Origin: Bradyrhizobium barranii subsp. barranii
Lineage (GTDB): Bacteria; Pseudomonadota; Alphaproteobacteria; Rhizobiales; Xanthobacteraceae
Length of the DNA stretch: 64,000 nucleotides
Direction: 5' to 3'
Assembly: GCF_017565645.3 (NCBI RefSeq)
Contig: NZ_CP086136.1
Coordinates: forward strand, 6,183,501 to 6,247,500
This document shows, piece after piece, positions 33,568 to 42,398 of this stretch. Numbering within the stretch: the first letter of the stretch is position 1; each line of letters opens with the position of its first letter. The notes beneath the pieces were generated by a model. It was not told the origin of the DNA. It searched no databases and saw only the letters and a program-made list of their open reading frames with translations. A program made the position numbers and the translations under genes.

Positions 33568-33996
33568 TCACCGCTTCAGGATGCGGGCAATCTTCTCGGC
33601 CGACCGACCGCCGAACCAGAGCGCCATCAGCCACCCGGCCCAGATCGACAGGTCGCCGGCGAGTGGGTCCGTGGTGCCGAGGCCAAGCACCTTGTCCCAG
33701 ACCACGCATTTCGCGATGAAGATCGCAAACGACCAGCACGCGATCGCGCGCGGCGCCGCAGTCCACCACCGGCCCTCGTCAGCGATGTTCTGCTGGACCG
33801 CGAGCTCGCGCTCGCGGATCTCGACATTGAGCTCGCGCGCGGCAAGATCGGCGGCGAGCTTCTCCGACGTGTTGCCGGCGGCGAGCTTGGCCTTGTAGCC
33901 GTTGACGATGCCGTCGACGAGCGGGCCAGTCAGAGCCGTCTTGACAGCATCGCCGATCCACCCGCCAGGACCGGCGATCCAGGAGAGGATGCCCAT
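33568..33996 (-). CDS. Holin-like protein (possible 3TM GTA-holin type)
   Basis: 142 residues. An amphipathic N-terminus (GILSWIAGPGGWIGDAVKTA) and a charged helix (AADLAARELNVEIRERELAV) are followed by RWWTAAPRAIACWSFAIFIA and LSIWAGWLMALWFGGRSAEK. This resembles the family of three-TM holins for gene-transfer-agent release, in which an RP motif precedes paired helices. It would form the inner-membrane lesions that let the endolysin out. It lies 4 nt from the next gene in the same operon. Confidence 0.65.
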   Translation of the reverse strand: MGILSWIAGPGGWIGDAVKTALTGPLVDGIVNGYKAKLAAGNTSEKLAADLAARELNVEIRERELAVQQNIADEGRWWTAAPRAIACWSFAIFIAKCVVWDKVLGLGTTDPLAGDLSIWAGWLMALWFGGRSAEKIARILKR

Positions 33997-33999
33997 CGG

Positions 34000-34419
34000 T
34001 CAGGCCTTCGCCGCCGGCTCGATCGCAACCACCATCGGCGCACCCTGCTCGTCCTTCTGCACGATCACCTGCGGCGGATTGTCGGTGATCTTGCGCAACC
34101 ACTCGAAGATGACGTTCACCGACACCAGCAGCACCGGCAACGCCCAGCCGGGCAGCTTTGCCGTCAGAGGCGTCCAATCCTGCCCGGCCAGAGACGGCAG
34201 CACCTGGTCATAGAGACCGACCAGGATTGCAGCGACGCTGAAAAGCCGAGCGATCATCTTGGTTCGGAAGCCGACGAGCTTGGCCTGCAGCTGCTGCCAC
34301 AGCGTCGCCTCGGCCTTGAACACCGGCGCAAGCACCGGCTGGGTCTTGAGGATCGGGCGAATGATGAGGAAATAGACCAGCATGAAACCGATGAACGCAA
34401 TGAGGACAAGCCAAAGCAT
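34000..34419 (-). CDS. Phage membrane protein next to endolysin, hypothetical
   Basis: 139 residues from ATG 34419, with GGAGACG upstream. The N-terminal helix WLVLIAFIGFMLVYFLIIRP is followed by a helix with Lys/Gln and two more hydrophobic segments (MIARLFSVAAILVGLYDQVL and GWALPVLLVSVNVIFEWL), then a soluble tail PPQVIVQKDEQGAPMVV. It is probably a structural or lysis-linked phage membrane protein; similar proteins occur next to endolysins in Bradyrhizobium prophages. Confidence 0.68.
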   Translation of the reverse strand: MLWLVLIAFIGFMLVYFLIIRPILKTQPVLAPVFKAEATLWQQLQAKLVGFRTKMIARLFSVAAILVGLYDQVLPSLAGQDWTPLTAKLPGWALPVLLVSVNVIFEWLRKITDNPPQVIVQKDEQGAPMVVAIEPAAKA

Positions 34420-34459
34420 GACGACGTCTCCTTGTGGTGATGACGAGGGGGAAGATGAA

Positions 34460-35200
34460 TCAGGCGGCCTTCTTGAAGGCCTTGAGAAGCTGCGCGATCC
34501 ACGCACCGATCGAGCCCGCCGCTGGACGGGTGATCGAAGGCGTGGCCGGCGCCGCGTCGGGATGCGGCGGGATGACGGGCTGTCCAGACTTCGCGACGGT
34601 CTTGGACGCAGAGTTATCGTTCGCGACCGGCGCGCCGAACTTGATCGAAGCATCGAGCTGCATCATCGCCAGGATCAGGCCGACACAACCGAGCTGCTTG
34701 TCGACTGCATTGGGGTCATAGACGCCGTCGCGAACGTACTTGCCGCTCACATACTGATCGGTGCCCGACCACAGATAGGGCGATGGCCGGCCGCGGCTGG
34801 CGTATCCAAGGCCGTTGTACTGCTCGAGCAAGGTCAACGTGCCGCCGACCGACCAATCCTTGTTCCGCGCGGCATAGGGCGCACAGTTGACCAGGGCGTC
34901 GACGGCGCAGTCTTCCCAGGACGCAAACGGACCGCGGCCGGCCGGGACGTGCACGCTCTTGCGATCCCAGGGGTCGCCCTGCGCCAACGAGCCGCGCCAG
35001 GACTGCGAGCACTCCCGCTGATGGATCACCGCGATGACGTACCAGGGCACGCCGGTGCGCGCCGCCACAGCCTCGTAGCGGCTCTTGGCCACCGCGCCGA
35101 CCAGCCGCTCGGCAACAGGCTTGAATTCCGGCGCCCGCGTCAGCTTCGCATGCGCAAAGCGGTTCGCGTTCGCCGCACGGAGTGCGGAGAGATCCACCAT
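34460..35200 (-). CDS. Phage endolysin (lysozyme/transglycosylase-like)
   Basis: 246 residues from ATG 35200 with GGGAG upstream. The catalytic region has VPWYVIAVIHQRECSQSWRG (probable catalytic Glu), LAQGDPWDRKSVHVPAGRGP, LTLLEQYNGLGYASRGRPSP and YLWSGTDQYVSGKYV. That layout matches lysozyme-like endolysins of alphaproteobacterial phages. The C-terminal third is a Pro/Ala-rich linker plus a helix (SIGAWIAQLLKAFKKAA) that may aid membrane contact. No signal peptide, so release relies on the holin genes downstream in the operon. Confidence 0.8.
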   Translation of the reverse strand: MVDLSALRAANANRFAHAKLTRAPEFKPVAERLVGAVAKSRYEAVAARTGVPWYVIAVIHQRECSQSWRGSLAQGDPWDRKSVHVPAGRGPFASWEDCAVDALVNCAPYAARNKDWSVGGTLTLLEQYNGLGYASRGRPSPYLWSGTDQYVSGKYVRDGVYDPNAVDKQLGCVGLILAMMQLDASIKFGAPVANDNSASKTVAKSGQPVIPPHPDAAPATPSITRPAAGSIGAWIAQLLKAFKKAA

Positions 35201-35355
35201 TTTAAGTCTCCCTGATTGAAAACGAGATGAACTGACGCCCTCAAAGTGACGTCGGGAACCGTGTCGGCCGATCGGCAAAAAACCGAGGTGGAACACTCAC
35301 CTCACAGCTTGTCGCGCCTGCCGCACGCAAGTAGGTTTGCCCCCGACGGGGACGC

Positions 35356-36786
35356 ATGCTCTTTTCGACGACAATCTTTCTCTTCGGCTTTTTGCCCAGA
35401 GCGCTGGCAGCCACCCTGCTCGCGAGTTTCGGGCCCTATTGGCTGTTTCTGCTGACCTTGACTGGCGCGTCCGCGTATTTTTATGCGGCTCACGTCCCGG
35501 CTTATCTCGGGCTCCTGGGCGCTTCAGCGGCCGTGAACTACATCGTTGCAACGCTCGTCGAGAAAGGACGCCGACGCTGGCTGTATCTCGCCGGCATCGC
35601 CCTCAACCTCGCGCCGCTCGGCTATTTCAAATATTGGGACTTCGCCGCCCGAAACATCGATCGTGTTCTCGGCTTGCCATTCACACCGAGCAACATCGTC
35701 CTGCCCCTCGCCATCTCTTTCATCACCTTCGAACAGATCGCGTTCCTGTCCGACGTGCATGCGGGGCGCGTTGAGCGCGGTTCTCCCCTGCGCTACGCCG
35801 CCTTCATCAGCTTCTTTCCCAAGCTCATCGCCGGGCCGATCATCCGCTACACCGAGATGCTGCCCCAGTTTCGCGCCGAGAAGCGGCCGAGCCTGGACTT
35901 GATCATCACGGGCCTCTGCATCTTCTCGATCGGGTTGTTCAAGAAGGTCGCTTTCGCCGACCAGCTCGCGCCATCGGCTGACCGCATCTTCGGCCTTGCG
36001 AGCGGACAGCTTGTGTCGGGAACGGACGCGGCGCTGGCGATCGGCGCCTACGCAGCGCAGATCTACTTTGACTTCTCCGGCTATTCCGACATGGCGATTG
36101 GACTTGCGTGCATGCTCGGACTAACGCTGCCGATCAATTTCTTCTCGCCATACAAGGCGACGTCCATCATCGAGTTCTGGCGCCGCTGGCATATCACGCT
36201 GTCCCGCTTCCTGCGCGACTACCTGTATATTCCCCTTGGTGGCAATCGCGGCGGGACATCGCGCACTTACGTCAACCTCTTCCTGGTGATGACTTTAGGC
36301 GGCCTGTGGCATGGCGCCGGCTTCGCCTTCATCATATGGGGCGCGCTCCACGGCGTTGCCCTGATCGTCAATCATGCCTGGAATTCGATCCGTCCCGCCG
36401 CGCTGGCGGGCTCTCGCATCATGTCTCTTGTGGGATGGACAGCAACCACAGTCATCGTCCTGTTCGGCTGGATCTTCTTCAGGGCTGTCGATCTTGCGAC
36501 GTCACGCAACATGATCGAGTCGCTGTTCACGCCCTGGACGATGAGCACCCTCGAACCGAGAGCCATCCACCTCCTCGGTTTCTGCTGGCTGCTGATCCTC
36601 GCCTGCCCCAACACCGCGCAACTGTTTCGCTTCAGCTTCCTGCTGAAAGGCAGCGAGAGCGACTACCTGCGGCAGATCCCTGCGGCAAAGCTCTGGCTCG
36701 TCGCGCTCAGCGGCACCCTGCTGTTCTTCTCGCTCGTCATCATGGTATCCGGCACGCCAAATGCTTTCATTTATTTCCAGTTCTAG
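35356..36786 (+). CDS. MBOAT family membrane-bound O-acyltransferase (AlgI-like) in the prophage
   Basis: 476 residues with about ten or more membrane helices. The MBOAT signature is clear: ISFFPKLIAGPIIRYTEMLP, AAQIYFDFSGYSDMAIGLAC, NFFSPYKATSIIEFWRRWHI, FLRDYLYIPLGGNRGG and GGLWHGAGFAFIIWGALHG with the catalytic His. AlgI-type proteins pass acetyl groups across the inner membrane for O-acetylation of polysaccharides. It is plus-strand, divergent from the endolysin operon, and overlaps its SGNH-like partner by 26 nt. Between lysis and tailspike genes it is most simply a lysogenic-conversion gene that changes the host surface glycan. The target polysaccharide is unknown. Confidence 0.92.
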   Translation: MLFSTTIFLFGFLPRALAATLLASFGPYWLFLLTLTGASAYFYAAHVPAYLGLLGASAAVNYIVATLVEKGRRRWLYLAGIALNLAPLGYFKYWDFAARNIDRVLGLPFTPSNIVLPLAISFITFEQIAFLSDVHAGRVERGSPLRYAAFISFFPKLIAGPIIRYTEMLPQFRAEKRPSLDLIITGLCIFSIGLFKKVAFADQLAPSADRIFGLASGQLVSGTDAALAIGAYAAQIYFDFSGYSDMAIGLACMLGLTLPINFFSPYKATSIIEFWRRWHITLSRFLRDYLYIPLGGNRGGTSRTYVNLFLVMTLGGLWHGAGFAFIIWGALHGVALIVNHAWNSIRPAALAGSRIMSLVGWTATTVIVLFGWIFFRAVDLATSRNMIESLFTPWTMSTLEPRAIHLLGFCWLLILACPNTAQLFRFSFLLKGSESDYLRQIPAAKLWLVALSGTLLFFSLVIMVSGTPNAFIYFQF

Positions 36787-37735
36787 TCTGGTCAGGCTTG
36801 CGGTTCTGATCCTGACACTCCCCGCTTGCGTGCTGGGTATCGAGGCCTACTGCCACCTCTCAACGCGATATGCGGCAACAACCTTCTACTTCCTGAAGAA
36901 CGCAGCGTTTGCGGACCCCACTAACGCCGTGTTTGGCGACTCCCACGTCATGGCCACCTCACGCATCCCGGGGTTCTCCTTCTACGGCTGGGCCGGCGAG
37001 CAGCCCGAAGAGCTCAACACGCTCGTGCACTACTTCTACGACGCGACGAAACCCGGCAAGATCATCCTGCAGGCCGACCCGCAATGGTTTGGCCAATATC
37101 ATGTGAACCGAGAGAAATTCGTCACGGCCCGGAACCTTATCAGCCGGCGATTTCCCAGCGTTCTTTCGTCAGCCTATTACTGGGAGACGCTGCGTCCCAA
37201 TCTCGTCGCTTCCGGGTACGATGTCGCCAACCAGATCATTTCCGCGGCCTCGGCGCAGGAAGCATCCGCCTTGCGAACAAGAGCGGCGATCGCGGAGAAG
37301 AAATGGGTCGAGATGTTTGCCAAGCCGGATTTCAACTGGACGTGGCTCACTCCGGAAGAGCGCGCGGACCTGACCGAAGTTCGCGCCCTTGAGCAGAACC
37401 CCCGCCCGGATTTTGCCAGCAGCGCCGCGGCCGCCGAGTTCGAGGACGCGATATCGCGGCTCGTCTCGAGAGGCGCGACCGTTTGCCTGTTCCGGACGCC
37501 TGTCACCCAGGAGTACCTGAAGATGACGCGGACGATGCCGGATAGCCGCTTCGCCGAGTTCGATGCTTATATCGCCGAAATCGCGCATCGCTACAACCTT
37601 CGACATGTCGATTTCAGTACGCTGCCTCGGAGCTTTGGCGACAACGCCTTCGCCAACTCCGACCACTTGATCGACCGCGAGTCGAGCACAGTCTGGCCGC
37701 TCGCGGCGAACGCTTGCTTTGGGAGCAGCAGTTAA
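36761..37735 (+). CDS. SGNH hydrolase-like O-acetyltransferase partner (AlgJ/AlgX-like)
   Basis: 324 residues with an N-terminal signal anchor (VRLAVLILTLPACVLGIEAY), then the block-I serine motif in TNAVFGDSHVMATSR (GDSH). Further conserved parts are KPGKIILQADPQWFGQ and a C-terminal Asp-His motif in AFANSDHLIDRES. This is the periplasmic half expected for an AlgI/MBOAT pair, taking the acetyl group and adding it to the glycan. The start at 36761 lies inside the MBOAT gene, so translation is coupled. Its stop codon overlaps that of the convergent tailspike gene. The family assignment is by motif and partner, less firm than for the MBOAT. Confidence 0.75.
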   Translation: MLSFISSSSLVRLAVLILTLPACVLGIEAYCHLSTRYAATTFYFLKNAAFADPTNAVFGDSHVMATSRIPGFSFYGWAGEQPEELNTLVHYFYDATKPGKIILQADPQWFGQYHVNREKFVTARNLISRRFPSVLSSAYYWETLRPNLVASGYDVANQIISAASAQEASALRTRAAIAEKKWVEMFAKPDFNWTWLTPEERADLTEVRALEQNPRPDFASSAAAAEFEDAISRLVSRGATVCLFRTPVTQEYLKMTRTMPDSRFAEFDAYIAEIAHRYNLRHVDFSTLPRSFGDNAFANSDHLIDRESSTVWPLAANACFGSSS

Positions 37736-39432
37736 ACCAGTACCCGAGTATTCGTACCGCTGAGCGTCTTGGTCCCCCAAACATCGAGGAATGTCACCTT
37801 GTCGGAATTGGCAGCGACGACAACGTTGTTGTCGATCTGTGCCATGATGGTCGCACGATGCAGATTGTTGATATTGACGCTGCCGGAAATCAAACCGCAG
37901 TGCATGTGGACGTCGTCGCTGTAGGCGGCGGTGGTCCCGTCGATGATCATCACGTTGCCAGACGAGACGGTCCCGCCTGTCGTGGCAACGAAGAAGTTCG
38001 TAAAAAAGAGATGTTGAACACCAACAAAATAGACCGGAGTGGCCGCACTTCCGAAGAAGTGACAGTTGTTCGCGAACACACTGCGATAGCTTGGTCCAGC
38101 CGCATTGATGTTTGCCGTGCCATCGATATACCAGTCGTTGTTATAACCGTCGCCACCGGACACATAGATATTTTCGAGACGCAGAACCCCAATGTTGGCA
38201 GCGTTGCCGGGCAGGATGGCCGAGATCGCAGCACCTCCGGACACGCCTGATTTCGCTGCAAATTGCAGATTTGTGAGCATGGCTCCCCACGCTCCCAGCG
38301 AGATCACACCCTTGTGCGCATTGGCCTCGACGTATCGCTTGTAAATGATGGTTGGCTGCCCGACGCCTTGCTCGCCATCGATGCGGATGATGAACGTTGG
38401 CGACGTGATCGCTGAATCGAGCGCCCATTGGCCGGACGGGATCAGCATGTTGCTGTGTTTCAGATTGCAATAGGCCATGCAGAGGTTGATGGCCGCAGCA
38501 GCATCCGGATCCGTGTCAAGGTTAGAGACGACGGGTACAGCGCCGAATTGCTTGACGCTGACCCACGGCCCGGTCAATTCCCAGTAGGCGCCGTCCGCAG
38601 ACTGAATGTAACCGGAATGACCCGGCAGGCTCCCGACGCGCTTGTAAATCGCGCCGGTTGCGATACTTCCGCCGCCGTCACCGATCGCCGAATAGCCCGC
38701 CGTAGTGATATGCGTCACCGTGCCGCCGATCGTCGCCGCAATCGCAGCCGTTCGCGTGGCAAAGTTCAGGGTGGCGTTGGCAGCCGCAGTCGCGGTGGAC
38801 GCGCTCGATGCGGCGGATACGGCCGCCGCCTGCGCATCGGCCAGGATGGCGTTGCCGTCGATCGCGGCGGCAACCAGCAACTGGTAATGGTCGGTTACCC
38901 AGCACATCAGCGCGGCGTTGCCCATGATCAGCGAGCCGGACGCCAGGTTAGCGTTCAGCGCATTCTTGATCGCTACGGCAGATCCGCCGTTGATTGCGAT
39001 CGTGGTTGCGGCCGTATTGTTCGCCGTCGGCGTCAGCAAATAGAGATGTTGAGCAGGATTGACCGGCGAGATCGGTGCCGTGGCCACAATGGCGTTTCCG
39101 GTGCCGCCCGTCACGGTCAGCGGAATGATGGAAATCTGCAAATCGCCGATGCGAGACCACGAGCCCGAGCCGGAGGTGCCGGACTTCACATAGATGCCGT
39201 TGTTGGCAGCTGTGCTGTCGGCGTAGACCATCGCCAGGGTGTTGGCAGAGTAGAGCAAGCTGACGTCGAGCGCGGCCTTTGTCGCAAAGCCGAGACCGAG
39301 TTGCGCCAGCATTGACTCCAGCGTCGAGCCCCATTGTCTGACGTCGCGCTTAGCGGGCTGATGAGGGCCGCTCGCCGGCACTTCGTCGGTTTCATAGTCG
39401 CGCCAGATTTCGGATGCTTTGAGAACTGTCAT
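37732..39432 (-). CDS. Phage tailspike/tail fibre with predicted beta-helix
   Basis: 566 residues. The N-terminal part (ETDEVPASGPHQPAKRDVRQ) is a typical virion-binding segment, followed by VTGGTGNAIVATAPISPVNP repeats and an Ala-rich helix (ADAQAAAVSAASSASTATAA). From about residue 290, SVKQFGAVPVVSN begins a pectate-lyase-3-like parallel beta-helix with short Gly/Asn-rich strands, as in depolymerase tailspikes. It should bind, and perhaps cut, a host surface polysaccharide. It ends four nucleotides into the convergent SGNH gene, so the receptor-binding gene and the glycan-modifying module are directly adjacent. Confidence 0.8.
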   Translation of the reverse strand: MTVLKASEIWRDYETDEVPASGPHQPAKRDVRQWGSTLESMLAQLGLGFATKAALDVSLLYSANTLAMVYADSTAANNGIYVKSGTSGSGSWSRIGDLQISIIPLTVTGGTGNAIVATAPISPVNPAQHLYLLTPTANNTAATTIAINGGSAVAIKNALNANLASGSLIMGNAALMCWVTDHYQLLVAAAIDGNAILADAQAAAVSAASSASTATAAANATLNFATRTAAIAATIGGTVTHITTAGYSAIGDGGGSIATGAIYKRVGSLPGHSGYIQSADGAYWELTGPWVSVKQFGAVPVVSNLDTDPDAAAAINLCMAYCNLKHSNMLIPSGQWALDSAITSPTFIIRIDGEQGVGQPTIIYKRYVEANAHKGVISLGAWGAMLTNLQFAAKSGVSGGAAISAILPGNAANIGVLRLENIYVSGGDGYNNDWYIDGTANINAAGPSYRSVFANNCHFFGSAATPVYFVGVQHLFFTNFFVATTGGTVSSGNVMIIDGTTAAYSDDVHMHCGLISGSVNINNLHRATIMAQIDNNVVVAANSDKVTFLDVWGTKTLSGTNTRVLV

Positions 39433-39444
39433 GACGATCCCTGC

Positions 39445-40425
39445 TTACGGAGCTGCATAGAAGCCCGACATCACAATGAATGCTCCGGTCGCGCCCGGAT
39501 ATGTGTTGTCGTAGTTGTAAATGTTCATGTTCGACGTGTTGATCACGCCCTGCAGCATCTTGCCGCTTACGCCGACCTCTCGACCGAAGGCGCCCGCGTT
39601 GCTGCCATTCGAATTGACGGGGTTTGCAACGGTCACGTTGGTAGCCGCACTGCCGTTCGTCGTGATCGTAATGGTCACGGTGAAAAAGACGGACTTGCCG
39701 ATCTGCTTATAGACGCCGGTTGCACTCGCGCTTGTGAATGAACCACTGCCCGCAGTAACAGCAGGGCTGTAGGACGTCCAAGCACCTATCAGAGCGGAAA
39801 TCGGCAATCCGCTGTCCTGCAAGACCTTGCCGCTCGTACCATTAAAGCTCGGGACATTGCCGGACGTGGATGAGGCCGGCCCAGTCACCGCGCCGTCGAT
39901 GTTGGCCTGAATGATGCTCCATTGCGCGCCAACCGTCGCCTGGTTGCCCGAGGCCGTGCCGTCCGTCAGACAAATGAACATGTCGCCGACCTCAACGACC
40001 ACGCCCGACGCGCCGCCGATCTTTCCAGCAACCGACACGCGGTAGGTATGGCCGCGATCGGCCGCAGGATAGTTGGGGTTGCCGGAACAGTCGGTAACGC
40101 CCTTGAACACCATCGCGTCCTGCGCTGCGATCCGCGCGTCGGCATAGGCTTTCACCGCCTTCTGGGTGGCGATGCGCGTGTCGCTGTTCGCGGTAAGCGC
40201 AACATCGGTGTCGATCACGTTCGCCGCAAACATTGCGGTGGTGAGATTCGAGATCGCGTTGCTCGCAGCGTCGATCGTCTTATTGGTCAGCGTCTTTGCC
40301 GCCCCCGCGAAATAGGTCGCGATCGAGGAGATCAGGATGCCGAAATCACCCGTCGCCGTCTGCGCGGCAACCTTTTCCGTGCCATCGACGGCCTTGTCGG
40401 GATCGTCCCAAATGTGACCCGCCAT
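39445..40425 (-). CDS. Phage tail fibre protein
   Basis: 326 residues with features of Siphoviridae tail fibres: ATYFAGAAKTLTNKTIDAAS, NAISNLTTAMFAANVIDTDV, TRIATQKAVKAYADARIAAQ (the common 'ASDSKIPTEKAVKAYVDA' type repeat), then SGNVPSFNGTSGKVLQDSG and a C-terminal beta-rich domain ending IVMSGFYAAP. It is likely the trimeric fibre shaft, in the same operon as tailspike and tail hub. It binds the virion baseplate; receptor specificity cannot be read. Confidence 0.8.
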   Translation of the reverse strand: MAGHIWDDPDKAVDGTEKVAAQTATGDFGILISSIATYFAGAAKTLTNKTIDAASNAISNLTTAMFAANVIDTDVALTANSDTRIATQKAVKAYADARIAAQDAMVFKGVTDCSGNPNYPAADRGHTYRVSVAGKIGGASGVVVEVGDMFICLTDGTASGNQATVGAQWSIIQANIDGAVTGPASSTSGNVPSFNGTSGKVLQDSGLPISALIGAWTSYSPAVTAGSGSFTSASATGVYKQIGKSVFFTVTITITTNGSAATNVTVANPVNSNGSNAGAFGREVGVSGKMLQGVINTSNMNIYNYDNTYPGATGAFIVMSGFYAAP

Positions 40426-40435
40426 GCAATCCCCC

Positions 40436-41977
40436 CTAGTTTTGCCGCACGAGAACGGAGTCGTCGTGCCGGCGATAGAATGTGCCGTCCTGGCGGATCA
40501 GCGCCGGTGTCGCCGCGCCGAGCGCGGCCAGCGCGTCCCGATCGACCAGTTTCCAATTGAACGTGACCTGCCCGGCCAAAAGATCGACCTTGGCCCTGTC
40601 CTGGATTTCGACGACGCAATCCTCGAGGCCGGCGACGTCGGGAAACCGCACGGGGATCCAGCGCCGGCCGAGATAGCGCAGCCCGTAAAGATCGGTCACG
40701 AACGTTCCGCCGCTGGCATTGAGGCGCAACATGGCCCGTTCGGCGAGCAAATTCGCCTGCCAGGCATCCTGAACCCAGGAGAGGTCGAGCGGCTTGGCCC
40801 GCACCTCGCCGATCCGCGAGATCAGATCCTCATCGCGTACCGAATCGATCTGGTCGGCGACATAGCCTGCCGCCGGGTTGGTGAAGGTAACATCGAGCTG
40901 GTTGACCAGCTCCTCATAAGCGATGCCGCGGTTGATGCTCCATCCGAGAATGTGCTTTGCGGTCAGCGGCGCATCGATCGGCTCACGATAGACGCCGACC
41001 GTCAATGACAGCGTGCCGTCGCCGGCCTCGCACAGCCAGCCGTCGCAGCTCGCCAGGATCTTGTTGATCACTGATTCCGGCGAGTTGTCGAAACGATAGA
41101 AGCCGGCCGAATAATATCGACCGTCGCAAAGATCCGCCTCATCCATCCATTGCGCGAGCGTCGCCGGCGGCAGGATATCGTCGATCTCGAATCCCATGCC
41201 GCCGTCAGGCTCGGTCAGGTAATCGATCAATTGCAGAACCGGATTTGGCGAGGCGCGCCAGGTCGACCGGTTGTCCCGCGACTGCGCGGGATCGCGCGGA
41301 TCCCAAATCGGCGCGCATTTCGCCAGCACCGACGGCAGCGGCAACCCTTGCGGATAACGCTTGGTAAAAACGGATGGATCAACCTGGCTCTGGCAATACA
41401 TTGCCAGGCAGGAAATTCCCTTGCCTGCAAAATCAGACGTCCAAACGCCGCTCGTGTTTGAGGCGTTTATAACCCCGTTGACGTTCTGCGTGTCGTATCC
41501 ATAGAAGGCCTGCACAGTTACGCAATTCAGAAACGCATCGGCGCCGACCGACTGCACCACGCAAACCGCGTCATGTGTAAGAGCCGGGATTGTACTGACC
41601 GGCTGATCGTGCAGATAGAGCTGCAGAACTGACTCAATGGGACCGCTATGAAATGCAAGCATGTCCTGCGAGTCGCCGCCGGCGCCCAAAAACAGCAGAT
41701 AGTAGCCGCTGAGCCGGTTGGTCCAATATCCCCGCTGCCGCGACGGTACGGACTGCTTGAGCGGCTGCGCGCCGTTCTCAGGCTTTGGAACGTCCGGATT
41801 GCTGAGCGCATATTGCAGACCGATCGACGCGCCGATGATAGCGGCGCTGCCGACGATCGACGCGGCGCTGAAAGTCGCGCCGGCGATCTCGAGCGTCACC
41901 GCGGCCGTGCCGATTCCGGTCACAGATGTCGTCGCGCCGATCGTCGAGAGGATCAACAGACCAACGGTCTCAGGCAT
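40436..41977 (-). CDS. Phage tail hub/host-specificity protein
   Basis: 513 residues from ATG 41977. A hydrophobic, Gly/Ala-rich N-terminus (VTGIGTAAVTLEIAGATFSA, SAAIIGASIGLQYALSNP) precedes a domain with PVKSI-like linker and QRGYWTNRLSGYYLLFLGAG. The middle has GYDTQNVNGVINASNTSG and LTEPDGGMGFEIDD; the latter half has NKILASCDGWLCEAGDGTLS and RLNASGGTFVTDLYGLRYLG. The position after the NlpC-like gene matches the gp15/J-type tail tip protein of GTA-like tails. It overlaps the upstream gene by 8 nt. Confidence 0.78.
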   Translation of the reverse strand: MPETVGLLILSTIGATTSVTGIGTAAVTLEIAGATFSAASIVGSAAIIGASIGLQYALSNPDVPKPENGAQPLKQSVPSRQRGYWTNRLSGYYLLFLGAGGDSQDMLAFHSGPIESVLQLYLHDQPVSTIPALTHDAVCVVQSVGADAFLNCVTVQAFYGYDTQNVNGVINASNTSGVWTSDFAGKGISCLAMYCQSQVDPSVFTKRYPQGLPLPSVLAKCAPIWDPRDPAQSRDNRSTWRASPNPVLQLIDYLTEPDGGMGFEIDDILPPATLAQWMDEADLCDGRYYSAGFYRFDNSPESVINKILASCDGWLCEAGDGTLSLTVGVYREPIDAPLTAKHILGWSINRGIAYEELVNQLDVTFTNPAAGYVADQIDSVRDEDLISRIGEVRAKPLDLSWVQDAWQANLLAERAMLRLNASGGTFVTDLYGLRYLGRRWIPVRFPDVAGLEDCVVEIQDRAKVDLLAGQVTFNWKLVDRDALAALGAATPALIRQDGTFYRRHDDSVLVRQN

Positions 41978-42398
41978 CAGGCAAACCCCAGGCGCAAACG
42001 ACCGGCAGCCGAGCCAGCACCAGGCCGGCATCCGGCGTGACCACGGCACGGAGCAGACCCGAAACACAGATCGCGCCGGTCGCGCCGAGCGCGGTCGCGC
42101 CATCGCCCATCAGCACAGGCACCCTGACCAGGCAAACGTCGCCGGCGCGCGCATCCTTGACACGACCCACGAGGCCGATCGCGCGAAAGCGCCGGCTGCA
42201 CGATCTGACAATGCCGCCCTCTTCCTGCATTTGGGCCTCGTACTCGCCGCGGCTGGCATAGCAGCCGCGGCGATCGGCCATCGGATCGGCGAACCCGCGG
42301 CCGACCAGCCAATCCGCCATGAAGGTGCAGCAATCGAGCCCGCCATAGGCGAAAGCTCGGTCAGAGACCCGCGCAAGATAGTCAGAAAGACGGATCAC
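41970..42398 (-). CDS. Tail-tip cysteine protein, DUF6950/NlpC-P60-like
   Basis: 142 residues from GTG 42398 (GTGA overlap with the preceding stop). It has RLSDYLARVSDRAFAYGGLD followed by CCTFMADWLVGRGFADPMAD, the Cys/Asp pattern of the DUF6950 tail proteins that take the place of the NlpC/P60 peptidase in phage tails. Later, RVKDARAGDVCLVRVPV resembles the His-region loop. The probable role is local peptidoglycan cleavage during DNA entry, which is inference. Confidence 0.75.
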   Translation of the reverse strand: MIRLSDYLARVSDRAFAYGGLDCCTFMADWLVGRGFADPMADRRGCYASRGEYEAQMQEEGGIVRSCSRRFRAIGLVGRVKDARAGDVCLVRVPVLMGDGATALGATGAICVSGLLRAVVTPDAGLVLARLPVVCAWGLPDA

